A stretch of DNA of 64,000 bases from Hypholoma sublateritium FD-334 SS-4 (lineage: Eukaryota > Basidiomycota > Agaricomycetes > Agaricales > Strophariaceae): positions 319,979 to 383,978 of the forward strand of contig KN817520.1 in the NCBI GenBank assembly GCA_000827495.1, read 5' to 3'. The notes beneath the pieces are model-generated. The model was given only the letters and a program-made list of their open reading frames with translations. It was not told the origin of the DNA and made no database searches. Positions 10,906 to 22,504 of this stretch are shown here, piece by piece. Numbering within the stretch: the stretch's first letter is position 1; every line of letters begins with the position of its first letter. The translations under genes were made by a program, and so were the position numbers.

Positions 10906-12785
10906 TCATCCATCTAAAAGCGGTGCAATCTGTACTACAATCCCACCAAGCACATCCGGATGACTGCACACCGCATCAATCCAAGCGCTTTGTCCGAAAA
11001 CGACCCCGCTGGTGTTGAAGAAATTGCCCAATTGCGCGAGAGTGGCCGTAGATGGATCGTAAGTTGGCCACCCTATCTTCGGCAGGCCCCCCTCTGGGTC
11101 GCGAGCGAAGGCCACCCAGGCACTTTGCATATACTTGGACAGCGCAACTTGATCCAGCGTCGCTGGTACAGTGGCACCGTTGATGACCGTATCATTGTAA
11201 GTGCCAAATATCATTGGGATCTCCGAAGAATGGTACGCTCGCAGATCTGGACGGGTGGAGAGACTCCGGAATATGCCTTGGTACTGGTATCGGAACGTGG
11301 GCACATTCGCGTTCAATCTGAGCATTGCAGTGCGGTTGGACGGGCATGTGCCTACGAACTTTTTGTCGCGGTGTGTCACTTTAATGGTTACTCGAACAAA
11401 ATGTCGCGTGTACTCACTCCTGTCGCAGCGTCGGAGTATATTTCCGTTATGGCGGGGATGGTGTACCCTATACCCGACGTGCTCAATTGACGGGCAACCA
11501 CAAAAATGTCCTCTTCATGCGCCGTCGATCCCACTAACAGAGGGACACGAAGAAAATCACCGTTGGTAGCGCGGGTCTGGGTATCTGCCGGGATGGTTGT
11601 GTCTAATGCCTCTTCAACAGTGCATCCTTGGATCGCAAATGGGACAACGTACTGTCGATCACCAGGTTGAAGGCAGCACCTGTACTCATGACTGCTTGCT
11701 CAAGAGTCCGCGCGGATGTCTTCTGCATGCATGTGAATTGTTGCGTGGTCGCAGCTGCACGTGTACGGGTCAGTAAATCGTACCCTATTCAATGAAGCAA
11801 AGTATGCCTACCGCTCCCACACCCCACAGCAGAGGCAACTCCATTCCAATCTGTAAAGTTATTAGGAGTGTTGGTGAGTATTATTCCTCCCACTGTTCCA
11901 GATACGCTAACCGTGGTCATCAGCAGTCAATCATGGACATCTGCATTATATGCAACGTACCTGCCCGACTGCTCAATGACACCTGTGTCCAAAGCTGATT
12001 AACACAGATTTTTTAGATCCCTGCTGGGGCATACCTTTGACAATGGTGTCGTTCGGGTGGGAAAAGGTATAGGCATCAACAGCAATACCACCTGCACTCT
12101 GTCCAGATATCGTGATTCGATTAGGATCCCCCCCGAAATTAGCGATGTTCGCATGAACCCATTGAATAGCCGCCTCGACGTCCAAGAGTCCAGAGTTTAC
12201 ATTGTTCTGAGGGCTTAGTTGCGGTGCGTTGGGCTGTCCAAATATGTTAAGGCGGTAATTGAACGTCACCAAAATGATATCATCGTTATCGCGGATCATG
12301 TTGGTGCCGTTGAACACTGGTACGCCGCTCTAGTTCATATTAAAATATGTTTTACCAACTGCTATCGGTAGAGCACTCACAGTTCCGAAGGCAAAAGTCC
12401 CACCGTATACCCAGATGAGTACAGCAGTGTCTTGCCTTCTCTTCGTGCTGGGGGCCCATATATTGACAAATAAGCAGTCCTCGCCTGCGGGTGCGTTTAT
12501 TCCTCCATTGCCATTGAGCATCAGGTACTCCGCATTGTTCGGAGAGAGGTTCTGGAGACACCCATCGGAGAAATTGATAGCTTGCAAGGTATTTCCTCTG
12601 AGAGGAGGTAGCTGGGGAGCCTGCCACCGCTGCGCCGTCGCAAAGGGAATCCCCAGAAACTGACGTACGGTGGGTAGGACCTGTGTCCCGGCTACGGCAC
12701 CTTGTTGGGTAAGGACTGTCAATCCTACGTCTTGCGCTGCATGAGCAAGTGAGAGAATGGCGAAAATACTCCCGAGGTTGCGCAT
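10906..12785 (-). CDS. Secreted type-B carboxylesterase/lipase 2, altered oxyanion-hole motif
   Basis: Paralogue of the neighbouring genes with the same exon plan. Start is taken at 12785 (MRNLGSIFAILSLAHAAQDV), which gives a signal peptide aligned with the paralogues; an in-frame ATG at 12824 would add a poor 13-residue lead. The nucleophile motif GQSAGG, the acid in GSTAHEEDIF and His in AYHSSEIPMIFGTY are intact. The oxyanion loop reads YGGTFAFG where esterase 1 has HGGGFVFG and esterase 3 has YGGGFVFG: the third Gly is Thr. A stop after ...NADVHD in the middle is avoided by a 54-nt intron (GTACGT...GGTTAG, about 11909-11962 on the minus strand), giving VSGTVGG text that aligns with esterase 3. 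Expression and activity are therefore plausible but less sure. Confidence 0.8.
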
Positions 12786-14251
12786 CCCGGCTTTCGGGCT
12801 GCGATAATTTACCAAGCAAAGCAAAGCAAAGCAAGGCTTTTAAACCCACTGTGGTACCTCAGAGATCAGCGGTAATTGAGATAGGTAGTGTAGTATGCAA
12901 GATTTCACGACATCGGACAACAGATGGGCAACTAGCTTTGATGAGTTCTGGAGACAAACAGGTGGATAAAACCTACAATGTACGGTGTAAATATAGATAC
13001 AGCCGCCGCTGTCAGTCTCCAGTCAATTGGGAGACCCAGTACTTTCCTTCAAGTCGTTAGGTATGTGCTATTGCACTTGGGAAGGAAAACAAGGATTGCG
13101 TATCATCGAAGCTCGCTGCCGATGAGTACTGATAATTTGAGCGGTGGTTAGCAGTGCCGTTGGCGATGCCTATAACAGATCGGTTCATTGCGCCGCGCAT
13201 GTGATAGGGCATAGTGGCTGCACACGGAGGGCCTAGATTTAAATTTGAACACTGTTTGAATGATGGCCATGATAAGTTGGACAGATAAATGCAACGCAAG
13301 AAAGGTACTTCCCGGTTCCTGCGTTGCATTACGATGGTGTAAACATATAATTCATTCTACAGAGTAATCAGCAAGCTTGAGATCGAGGATTTCCGCGTCC
13401 GATGACTTGCTCTCGATCATCGCCATACACCTTGATTGGCTGCGCACTCAAACAGAGTTGTAAAACAGTTTTGAAACGGATTGGTCTGCGTTATGATCCG
13501 CGCACCCGTCCACGCCAGAAATCAAGCACGAAACAGACAAATTCCTACACAGTACACATTGGCCGTCAGAGGGCTGCCAGTGTCAGATAAATGCCCTGAT
13601 TAGTTGTAGCTGAGCCCGAAAGATAATGGGACTGTACCTGACACTCAAAGATCGAAACGTAACTGCGTCCCTCTCCCAAAGAGAATTTTCAACCTTCATG
13701 GCGTCTTCAAGTTAACTACTAACTGATTTCTGCAGTGTGCACATGGAAAAAGCTAAGAACATCAAAGTTTACTTGCATATAGAGTCCTACGACACCGTCA
13801 GCTGAAGGCATGTCAGAGCTGGACATACTTGAACAAAAAGCATACAATTTAAATCAAATTTAAATCGAATTTGAATCAGTTCAAGTGCAATTCATGTGGT
13901 TCGAACTGAAGTACTTAGTCTCACTTAGGGGCTGTTACTATTAATACTCACGCGCGCTGGACGGACCGGGACTGCCGACCGGATCCGTTGAACGTTGACG
14001 CCAAGTTGACGCGCAACGATGCCGCATACAAGGCTTGCAATTACCCTCCTGAGCCAGTGAACCAGTGAACCTCCACTGATTACCAGAATAGCCTCATTTT
14101 CAATTGTCCGACCCAATGAACATCAATTGCACTAAGCATGTCGACCAGCGTCACAACTTTATTCTCCAAATTTCTGCATGCCACAACGCAACCACAACGC
14201 GAATACAGCATCCATACTACCGTGCGTATCTTTTAACTGTATACCCAAACC
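12786..14251. other. Intergenic region between esterases 2 and 3 (1.5 kb)
   Basis: No coding sequence could be supported. It has a short GCAAA tandem run at about 12812-12836 in the likely 5' leader of esterase 2, and an AT-rich TTTAAAT/AATTTGAAT cluster at about 13850-13885. The rest holds the esterase 2 promoter and the 3' flank of esterase 3. Confidence 0.4.
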
Positions 14252-16145
14252 TCATCCAGGTAATAGAGGTCCTACCTGTGCAACAATTGCAGCGAGCACG
14301 TCCTGGCTGTTACACGCGGCATCGATCAACGAACTCTCTCCGAAAACGACCCCGCTAGTGTTGAAGAAGTTTCCCAACTGCGCAATCGTGGCGGTTCGAG
14401 GGTCGTACAATGGCCACCCCAAGCTGGGTAAACCCCCTGTGGGGTTACGTGCGAAGGCTACCCAGGCTCCCTGTACATACTTCGACAGTGCAACTTGGTC
14501 AGCCGTCGCTGGCAAACTAATTCCGTTGATGACGGTGCCATTGTATGTTCCAAATACCATGGGGATCTCAGAGGAGTGGTAGGCCCGCAGATCTGGACGG
14601 GTAGAAAGGCTACGGAATACGCCCTGGTATTGGTAACGGAATGTTGGTACGTCTGCATTCAGTCTGTGGGATGCTGTGAGGCTCGCCGGACATGTGCCCA
14701 CAAACTGATCATGCCAGTAGGTCAATCAACCCGTTCAATCATATTGCATGTCGCAGATGCTCACTGCTGATAGGGCATCGGAAAATATCTCAGTCAGAAC
14801 AGGGACGGTGATTCCGCTGGCGACCAACTGTTGCGCGACCAAGAAAATATCATCCTCGTTGGCCGTAGATCCCAGTAAAAGCGGTACTCGAAGAAAGTTG
14901 CCGTTGGCAGCTCGGGTCTGGGTATCAGAAAATATCGTGGTATCTGGCAATTTTTACATCATTGTGGGCGAATCTGCAAGGTAAAGTAACGTACTGTCAA
15001 TTATAAGTGAGAAAGCGGCACCGATGCTGATAACTGCTTGTTCGAGATTCACTGCAGGTACTTTTTGCATGCACGCGAATTGTTGCAGCGTTGCAGCTAT
15101 GTGAGTGGGCAGCCATAGCCCATAAGTATACCTTGTTTACGACAGAAGAATTGAACGCACCGCTCCCACAACCAACAGCAGCGGACACCGTGTTCCAGTC
15201 TGTGTGGTTTCCTGGCGTCCCTGTAAGTTCTACTCCGGTCGCCGTTCCGGAGATGTCAAATGAAATCTCAATATCTGAGCCAGCCTGCGTAGCGCAACCG
15301 ATATGCGTCGCACCTTCCGGATTGCTCAATAACACCTGAGTTGCGATTTAAGAAATACGCAGCTTTCCGCCCAAGAGGACGGGCGTACCTTTGACGATGG
15401 TATCGTGCGGGTGTGCAAACGTGTATGCATCGACTGCCGAACCACCCGCACTCTGGCCAAATATCGTTATTCGATTAGGATCTCCTCCGAAATTGGCAAT
15501 ATTCGCATGGACCCATTGGATAGCCGCCTCGACATCTAAAAGCCCAAAGTTGACGTTCTCCTTGTCGCTGAATTGCGGCGGGTTGGGCTGCCCAAATATA
15601 TTGAGGCGGTAGTTTATCGTCACCAGTGTTATGTCGTCGTTGTCGCGAACCATATTTGTGCCGTTAAATACAGGTATTCCGCTCTGTCTCTTTTAATATG
15701 ACATTCTGAAATGGCTGAATATACAACTCACAGTCCCAAATACGAATCCCCCGCCATAAATCCACACCAATACGGCCGTATTCTGCTTCCTGTTCGTGCT
15801 TGGAGCCCAAATATTAACAGCTAAGCAATCTTCTCCGGATGGGACATCCAGTCCACCATTTCCGTTGAGCCTCAGGTATTCCGCATTTTCCGGGACGAGA
15901 TTTTGCAAGCAGCCATTCGCGAATGTCGTGGCTGGGAATATACCTGATCGAACTGGAGGCAACGTCGGGGCCTTCCACCGTTGGGCCACTGCAAAGGGTA
16001 TCCCCAGAAACTGGCGGACAGACGGCAGAATTTGCGTCCCTGATACGACACCTTGTTGAGTCAATACGGTCGGACCTGCGTCTTGGATGCTTTGCGCTGC
16101 TGCGAAGAGTATCAAACGCGAGAGGACTTTCAAGAGCAACCTCAT
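14252..16145 (-). CDS. Secreted type-B carboxylesterase/lipase 3
   Basis: Third tandem paralogue. ATG at 16145 gives MRLLLKVLSRLILFAAAQS, a signal peptide. Exon 1 ends after the oxyanion motif YGGGFVFGT at 15732; the next exon starts SGIPVFNGTN at 15683 across a 48-nt intron. The Ser nucleophile is in FGQSAGGSAVD, the acid in GSTANEDDIF (Asp/Glu pair slightly different from HEED in the paralogues) and the His in AYHSSEIPMVFGTY. The C-terminus is VGPLLPG at 14252. Full length appears intact. It probably hydrolyses extracellular esters or lipids. Tandem copies and a broken fourth copy directly upstream (16707-16936) show repeated local duplication. Confidence 0.88.
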
Positions 16146-16706
16146 CTTTGCTTTGATGCTGGATTATTTTCTGCTCCATACGCCATGTCTTTCTTATACC
16201 TCTCCGTCGGGCTCTCCTCCACTGTACACATGGCTGCGCATTCAGCGATCTTTACCTGGGCATTCTTTCCTGGGCCCACGGTGTCAATACATCCCTCGAT
16301 TCGGCGGAATTTAGAGATATCTTGGGTCCGAAGGTCATGCAGCTGTGTGTGTTCACAGAGCCGGGCTCTTCCTGTCCTTCGACTGCCGTTAGCAGAATGC
16401 ATCTTGCTGACTACGATAGAGGGTGTGCGCACCTACCGGCGCGCAGACTAAACTCTGAGAAGTCCTTGGTCTCATGATCTCACTGCTGATGCATTTACGA
16501 CGCGAGCCTGTCTCAGGATATCTACTTATAGCACTTGTTTTACTCAAGTTGATGCTTCCACCATACATGGAATCTATTTATAACCCAATAGCCAAGACAT
16601 TGAAACATATGGAGGGAACCTTGCCATTCCTTTATTTCTCAACAATGGACCAAGATTGATATCTTCTGACTAGACGCCTGAATCCTGCCTGAATCCTTAA
16701 AATACC
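16146..16706. other. Esterase 3 promoter region
   Basis: Non-coding spacer between esterase 3 and the esterase fragment. No coding or repeat structure was recognised. Confidence 0.4.
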
Positions 16707-16936
16707 TCACCCAGGCAATAGAGGTCCCACCTGTGCAACAATTGTAGAAAGTATGCCTTGGCTGCTACACACCGCGTCGATCAATGAACTCTCTTCCAAA
16801 ACGACCCCGCTGGTGTTAAATAAGTTCCCCAACTGCGCAATCGTGGCGGCTTGAGGGTCGTACAACGGCCACCCCAAGCTGGGAGGGGTTACGTGCGAAA
16901 GCTACCCAGGCTTCCTGCATATATTTTGATAGTGCA
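16707..16936 (-). pseudogene. 3' fragment of a fourth carboxylesterase gene
   Basis: The plus-strand text from about 16707 closely follows the 3' end of esterase 3 (14252-14490): shared phrases include AATAGAGGTCC, CTGTGCAACAATTG, CGACCCCGCTGGTGTT and GGGTCGTACAACGG. On the minus strand it encodes LSKYMQEAWVAFARNP then a deletion of about 14 nt (the GGLPS segment) that shifts the frame. Only about 230 bp of the C-terminal exon survive; homology stops abruptly at about 16936, where BTB-type sequence begins. Confidence 0.8.
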
Positions 16937-17315
16937 CCGACACGCGGACACTCAACGAGCGACCCCAGGGACTTTTCCGCGCGTGAACCAACGCAGCCCG
17001 ACGAGTGGGCGTCGGTGCACAAAGTCGCTTCGCAGTGGGATTCCGCTTCCGCGCGCCAGTTCGCAGGCGTGATCGAAAGCCGTCGACCGTATTGCGGTCG
17101 GTAAGCAGTACGACGTACATGACTGGCTTGTCCGTGCGTACACGGAGCTGTGTGTGAGCGAGCAGTCACTCTGCCTGAAGGAAGGCGAGCGCCTGGGGGT
17201 GGCGGATGTCATCGAGATATATCGCATCCGCAGCCTCGTCCGCTATCATGCGCACCTGAACAGACATTCCGATACTGTAAGCGCGTTAGTGCAGAGAGAG
17301 TTTAGGCTAGATTGA
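16937..17315 (+). pseudogene. BTB/POZ-domain protein fragment (C-terminal part, frameshifted)
   Basis: The plus strand encodes two adjoining blocks typical of the C-terminal half of mushroom BTB-domain proteins. Block one is SARE...QPDEWASVHKVASQWD (about 16975-17085). Block two, one base out of frame, is IAVGKQYDVHDWLVRAYTEL, then LKEGERLGVADVIEIYRIRS, ending in TGA at 17313-17315. The order (Trp/Asp helix, KY.V..WL..AY..L, E...LG..D) is the usual one. The N-terminal BTB fold is missing and the two blocks are separated by a frameshift, so this is a remnant. Its 5' edge abuts the broken esterase fragment, marking a rearrangement point. Confidence 0.7.
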
Positions 17316-17457
17316 ATAAATTAGAAAGCGCTGTTCTAAGTGTCAACAGGCAGATCAGCATTAGAATACACTACACATACTAAGAGCCAAATAATATAGA
17401 TCCCAATTAGATATCTTCTCTCCAGGAGGGCACGGATTATCATAAGCAGCGGAATGT

Positions 17458-19148
17458 TCAGTAGTGTTTCTTCGTAACACTGTCCTCGACGACAGAGCTT
17501 GAGAACTCGAATCGGCCGGATTCATGTAGACGCTGGATTAACTCGTCGCCGAAAGCGGTCATGGGGGTAAGGATACCACCTCCGCTGGCCAGTACAGGAA
17601 GCGCGTGTACGTTCCCCTTTTCTGTATTGCCGTTCTGGCCGGAGGAGACGGGGGGGAGGAGCATGCAGAGGGCAGACTCGGAGATCATGACTACGTATCG
17701 TATGAGCAAATGTAAAGGGTTAGACAGTTAGGGGACACAACGCACTTGCGGTGAGGAGATAGCCTGGGTCTCCCTTTCCTTTAATCACGGTCTTGACCTT
17801 CACTGATGGATCCGACGCGGCAGATGTGATGTTGGTGAGTTTGAGGAAGCCCTTTTGCATTTTTCTGCGTGATGCCGGGGACGTAAGCGCGATTTTCTTC
17901 CCATAGTTAGCGGTCACTCAACTCGTCAGAAGGCCCTTCGCCTGATTGGGGGAGGATTTTTTTGGCTAAGTAGCGTGTCTAACGCTATGGTGTTAGCGCA
18001 TTCTAAGAAACCACGGGAATCGACTAACGGGCCTAATCAGCAATACGCTAATTCCAACGATGAGAGCCACGGTCAATGCCACGGCAGACAGGAGTCCTGG
18101 TGTCTCCATATATTCGTCATAACAGAATTGCGATCCGTAGGTTATCACGGCGGACTCCTTGTCTTTCTCTGAGACGATACGTATATGATTAGATGCCATG
18201 ATGGGGGAATATAATGACATTGTCCCTTACTTTCAATTGCCTGCTGTGCAAGCAGCCCAAATGAGCGCTGCACAACGGCCCTGTTCGATGGCGCCATAAA
18301 GAATATTGCACCCCGCAGAGTTTTCGCGCCTGGAATTGGGAGGTCGTACAAGAGGCGAAAAGCGGGACGGACACCGACGATTGGGCTAATTGCATATGGT
18401 ATTTTAGATTGGCGTATTAGGTGTTTTGGGGTGACCTCCAAAGCCGTCATCATGGAGGCTACAGTACCGCCAGATATTCCACCACTTATTGCCTGTGAGC
18501 TTAGGGAATTGCCAGCACTGTAGTATTCGCCAGTCGGGGAAGGTCCCAGAGATTTGAGGGTTTTGTTAGCGAGATGCGCTGAGATGTCGGAGGGAATGGA
18601 GTCGAATCCGCAGGCTGGAACGATAATAGATTTGGTCTTCGTGGCGAAGTAATCAAGCCTAGGTTACATGCAATCCAAGGGGCTTATCAGCTCTTGCACG
18701 ACGTGTACATGCATCATAGAGACCTACTCGAAGACGATTCGGGCTATCCATGTCGTCTCACCTGTAAGATCGACATAGTGCACTCCATTCCGAACGCACG
18801 AGCTACGTTTCGTGCTCCGCGGTAAGCATGGGGATTATCGGAGTGACTGCGAGCATACCGCACAACAGGCGTGCCCCACAGCCAGTAAGGCCCAACGGTA
18901 TTGATAACAACACGCGCTCCCTTCACTGCTGCTTCGACTTCGTCCGGCTTCGTGACATCAACCTGCACAGTCTTCACGGATTCATGGAGGTCGAGGTCCT
19001 GAACGAGCTTGTCGAGCTTCTGGGTCGACCGAGCGCCGAGAGCCAGGGTGAACTGAGAACGCTGCGGATGTGCCGACAGATATCGGGTGATTAGGCCACC
19101 GGTATACCCTGTCGCACCGAGGAGTAGGATATCTGACTTGTCCGCCAT
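17458..19148 (-). CDS. Saccharopine dehydrogenase-like oxidoreductase (SCCPDH family)
   Basis: NAD(P)-binding Rossmann protein of the family that includes SCCPDH and trans-acting enoyl reductases; the substrate of fungal members is unknown. Seven exons join exactly in frame to 443 residues: 18859-19148, 18728-18802, 18231-18658, 18025-18168, 17923-17965, 17746-17864 and 17458-17690. ATG at 19148 gives MADKSDILLLGATGYTGGLI, with the dinucleotide motif GATGYTG. Family blocks follow in order: VVINTVGPYWLWG, NGVHYVDLTGE, IIVPACGFDSIPSD, KTVIKGKGDPGYLLTA and GILTPMTAFGDELIQRL. A hydrophobic stretch LLSAVALTVALIVGISVLL is a candidate membrane or lipid-droplet anchor, as in animal SCCPDH. It lies 3' to 3' distance of 229 bp from GMC gene A, same strand. 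Confidence 0.9.
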
Positions 19149-19377
19149 GGAGATGAAAAACAATGAAAAGAGGAGAAAGGGAGAAAGGTGCGGTGAGGCA
19201 TGTACATGAGGACGATCATGACGTGTTGCATGTCGCAGCTGAAATCACGCGCAATCGTCACCGCGCCACCAAGCAAAATAATAGCCGGCGCGCCGGACTG
19301 CGCGGTCAACCAAATTTGAACCGACTACCCATGCTCACTTCTTCAAAAAAAGGCCTTGCTACTGAATATCGATACGT

Positions 19378-21458
19378 TTACAGGGAAGATTGTGCGTCCT
19401 GAATGATACTAACTGCAGCCTTTTCGGAGATCATGTACACTGCCAAGATGATGTACAAACTGGGAATCTTTGGGAAGACACTCGCATCGACGACGCGCAA
19501 TCCGTTCACACCTTTGACCCGGAAGTCTGAATCCAAGACCGAATTTGCGTCGTCATCCGCTCCAATAGGAACTGAACAACTTGCATGATGCCCCCACGCT
19601 TCGTCCATGATCCACTGCTTCACGTCTTCCTCGCTTTGTACATCTGGCCCTGGTATCTCCTCCGTGAACGACCCTCCAAGAGGTATCAGGTCTTGGAACA
19701 TCTTTCGTGCAGTCTGGACGCCCTCGAACGACGCTTGAACGTCGAGATCCCCACCATTCATGAAACTCCTGAAGTTGATCTGCGGTGTATCTCTTGGGTC
19801 GTTCGAGCGTAGAGTGACGGTACCGGCGTTGTTCCGGCTNTGAGCTTTCAGCACCAGCCAAGTCCAGTGCATGCTATCAGCNTTNGTNCGGTTGGAATAG
19901 CCTGGAAAGTACCCGTGGAAGTTAGCCGGGACACCCGCAGTGATCAGGTCCGCCTCNGTCGGTGCAGAAACGCTGCTCTGTTCTACTATGCCGAGGGCAT
20001 AGCCATTGGTAGCATACACGCCGTGGTCGAGTGTGTTGTCGCGCCACTGGGCGAAACACGGATCATCGGTCGTATTCAGGAAAGTGCAACCCGCGAGGTC
20101 TACGAAGCCACTGTCCGCGGAGCCGACGACGCCAACCTCGTATCGATCTTGCATGTTTGTGCCAACTGCTGGCGAGTCAAGGACCACGGAAATGTTCAAT
20201 GCAGCCAGCTCGGCTCTGGGTCCAACCCCAGAAAGCTTTAGTATCTGCGGGGTATTAAATGTGCCTCCAGATACGATGACTTCGCGGTTCGCAAGGAAGG
20301 ACCCAGATCCAGTTGGAGATGCAGCAGCCGAATTCGGGTCGGCGCGATAGAGATGACTGCCCGTGAGGTATTCGACGCCGATAGCACGCGGAGTTCCTGG
20401 GGTGGTTGTGGTATCGAAAAGGACGCGCGTCACCAATGTGTTGAGCTGTATGTCGAGCTTGTACATATTCGTCCCGTTCGAGCTCACTGCACTAGCTGTA
20501 TCAAGAATAAGTTGTCTGTGACTTGAACGCGTCTTCGGCCCATTAGAAACGGATATTGGGACTTGGTAGAGGCCCATAGTTGTATCTCGTGTCGGTGAGT
20601 CGTTGTTCAAGTCAGTTGTTAGGACTTGGGCTAATCCGGCGACCGTAGATAATAAACTTCCTAAAAGGCCTTCGCCGAGGGCCGTGGCAGCGCACTGAAC
20701 CAAGCTCAGTATCTTTGTATCCTTGAGCGCGAGACTTAGGCTGGTGAGTGACGTATCGAGCCAACCGCCGAATCCATGACCCGCGGTTCCTGGGAGCAGA
20801 TACTGATTATTTTCAAGTTTAACAAACCACTGTCGCATGTTCGCCGCAGACCACGAAGAATCGCCCGTGAGGTTGGCAATATTGTCCCAGTCGCTCTCCG
20901 CGGGATAAATCGTCACCATCGCGTTGTGCTCTGCGCATCCTCCTAACGTGCCCGTTCGTGGGTAATATATCCCCAATGGCTCGCTGCCCGCCGGAGGATT
21001 GGGGCCTACAAAGAATTCGCCGTCGGGTAATTTCCAGGTGAATTTTGAATCTCTCTGTGCGGTTGCGGGGTCGTCGTAGTGGGAGACGAAGAACTGCCAG
21101 TGGATAGGGGTATATTCCGACGCCTGGGTGTTTAATGCGGGAACTTGCACGAAATCATCGTCTCCGTGGTCATCTCCAGCGTCGACGAGAAGTACAGAGA
21201 AGCCAGCCTGAGCGAGACGAGCAGCGAGTGGCCCTCCTCCGGGTCCTGATCCGACAACAATGTAATCGTACGTGCTAGAGTCGGACGCTGTTTCATTGAC
21301 TGCTGAAGTAACTCGGCTATTGAATATCGCTGCTTTGGCTGTAAAAATGGGTCTTATGTGTAACGGGCTTAAACGACAATTCATACAACATTATGTGTAA
21401 CTCACAATATAGCCAGGAGGACAAAACTGGACCATGTATTTTGACGTGTCGGCCACAT
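19378..21458 (-). CDS. Secreted GMC oxidoreductase A
   Basis: FAD-dependent alcohol oxidase/dehydrogenase of the GMC superfamily, predicted extracellular. Exon 1 (21406-21458) encodes the signal sequence MWPTRQNTWSSFVLLAI; exon 2 is 19378-21316, total 663 residues. The intron (21317-21405) must use the second AG (TTCAATAG); the first AG (TTTTACAG) would put TAG in frame. FAD motif VVGSGPGGGPLAARLAQAG, first GMC signature TGTLGGCAEHNAM, second GTFNTPQILKLSGVGP. Active-site His is in WGHHASCSVPIG; where AAO-type enzymes have the second His, this has Tyr (FPKIPSLYI). Five N bases (19840, 19882, 19885, 19888, 19957) fall at codon third positions. It is an inverted, nearly identical twin of gene B over its 3' half. 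Confidence 0.9.
19385..21458 (-). repeat. Inverted repeat arm 1 (pairs with 37104-39175)
   Basis: The arm covers GMC gene A from its start codon almost to its stop. Within about 19560-20240 I see only isolated differences from the other arm, including identical spacing of five N bases. Divergence grows towards the 5' end. Outside the gene the two loci do not match. Confidence 0.85.
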
Positions 21459-22504
21459 ACTTGGTTCGGGAAGCAAGGAAATAATGTTTCAGTAGAGCGT
21501 CCTGCAGCGTTAATTGGGGAGCTTGCTTGGAGCTTGCTCCCCTATTTCTGACCGACATTGTTATGTAGTATCGGGCATTTGGTTGTGGAATGCACATTAT
21601 GGGCACTGCGCAAAGCAGCTGCGCGTGCAGCGGCGGCGGCGGATGTGGCCTCCGCATGCAACACACGTACCCTACCCGCGCTGAGCCTAAGTAAGCTGTA
21701 TCAATAGCATCACATCTGTGAAATGATCAGGATTTCTTATCGTGTGTCTATGTCTAGTATTAGGCATGCCCCGATCATGCCCTTCCGTACCGACGTTCTT
21801 TAAGTTGGACATCTAATAAAGGCTCAATGCGCGGACGCATTAACGAGTTCGGGAGAGCAGATAAAAATATCGACTCTACAACGTCACAGCAAGGGATACA
21901 ACGTGCTCGTTTGCGAGGCGGCGCGTCGTGGAGAGCAGAAAAGGGCTACAGTGGATTCATAGATAGTGTCTCTGTCCGTGTGAAGATTACGATGGTGGTG
22001 GGTGCTACGGCAGAGCCTGGAGGCGAAGATTTGGTGCAGGTGAAAATTCCTACAAAGTATAGTAGGCAGTGCCAAGGTCGCTCGATGTCTTCGTTCAGCT
22101 GCTTTCACGGCGGCCACGCGAACAAAGTTCCTGTTTTCCTTTTGACGCACGCCAAACGGCCAAAGGTATGGCAGCAGGTTGGATAGCGTCAGAGATATGC
22201 AACAAAAACGACGGAAGGTGGCTGCTGGCGTTTATACAGCAGAAAGCTGAGAACTAGGAAGCGAAAAGACGCGAACAAGAGCCTCGGATGGAAGTCTGAA
22301 CAGAACTCCGAGTGGCTGAGAATACATATGTGACTTTCCCACGAAAGACGGGTAAGTGGGCACGTGCGCGTCGGGAAATCGGGAGGTGACGTTTTGCGGA
22401 CGTTCGGCGGGGAACACGAAGTTACACGGCTCCTTCCTCCACGTCCACCATTCCCATCGAGTCTCCTCCCAGACTCTCCAGCTCTCGGACGCGGGACATT
22501 CAGG
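21459..22504. promoter_or_regulatory. Divergent promoter region between GMC A and the ABC transporter
   Basis: About 1 kb that should drive GMC A (-) and the ABC gene (+). It contains the duplicated block 21830-22310 described separately. Open frames here show no family features. Confidence 0.5.
21830..22310 (+). repeat. Duplicated intergenic block, copy 1
   Basis: Matches the reverse complement of about 40485-40968. The best stretch is CAACGTGCTCGTTTGCGAGG and the following CGGCGCGTCGTGGAGA (near 21900), near-identical in both copies; further matches run through GCGTGGCCGCC (near 22110) and CGCGTCTTTTC (near 22265). Coding potential is not conserved between copies, so it looks regulatory or mobile. 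Confidence 0.75.

Noticed and set aside
11860..12030. Stop codon in the middle of esterase 2 as evidence of inactivation
   Set aside because: A 54-nt intron with normal ends removes it and restores alignment with esterase 3.
13840..13890. TTTAAAT/AATTTGAAT-rich stretch as a MITE end
   Set aside because: No matching inverted partner or target duplication was found.
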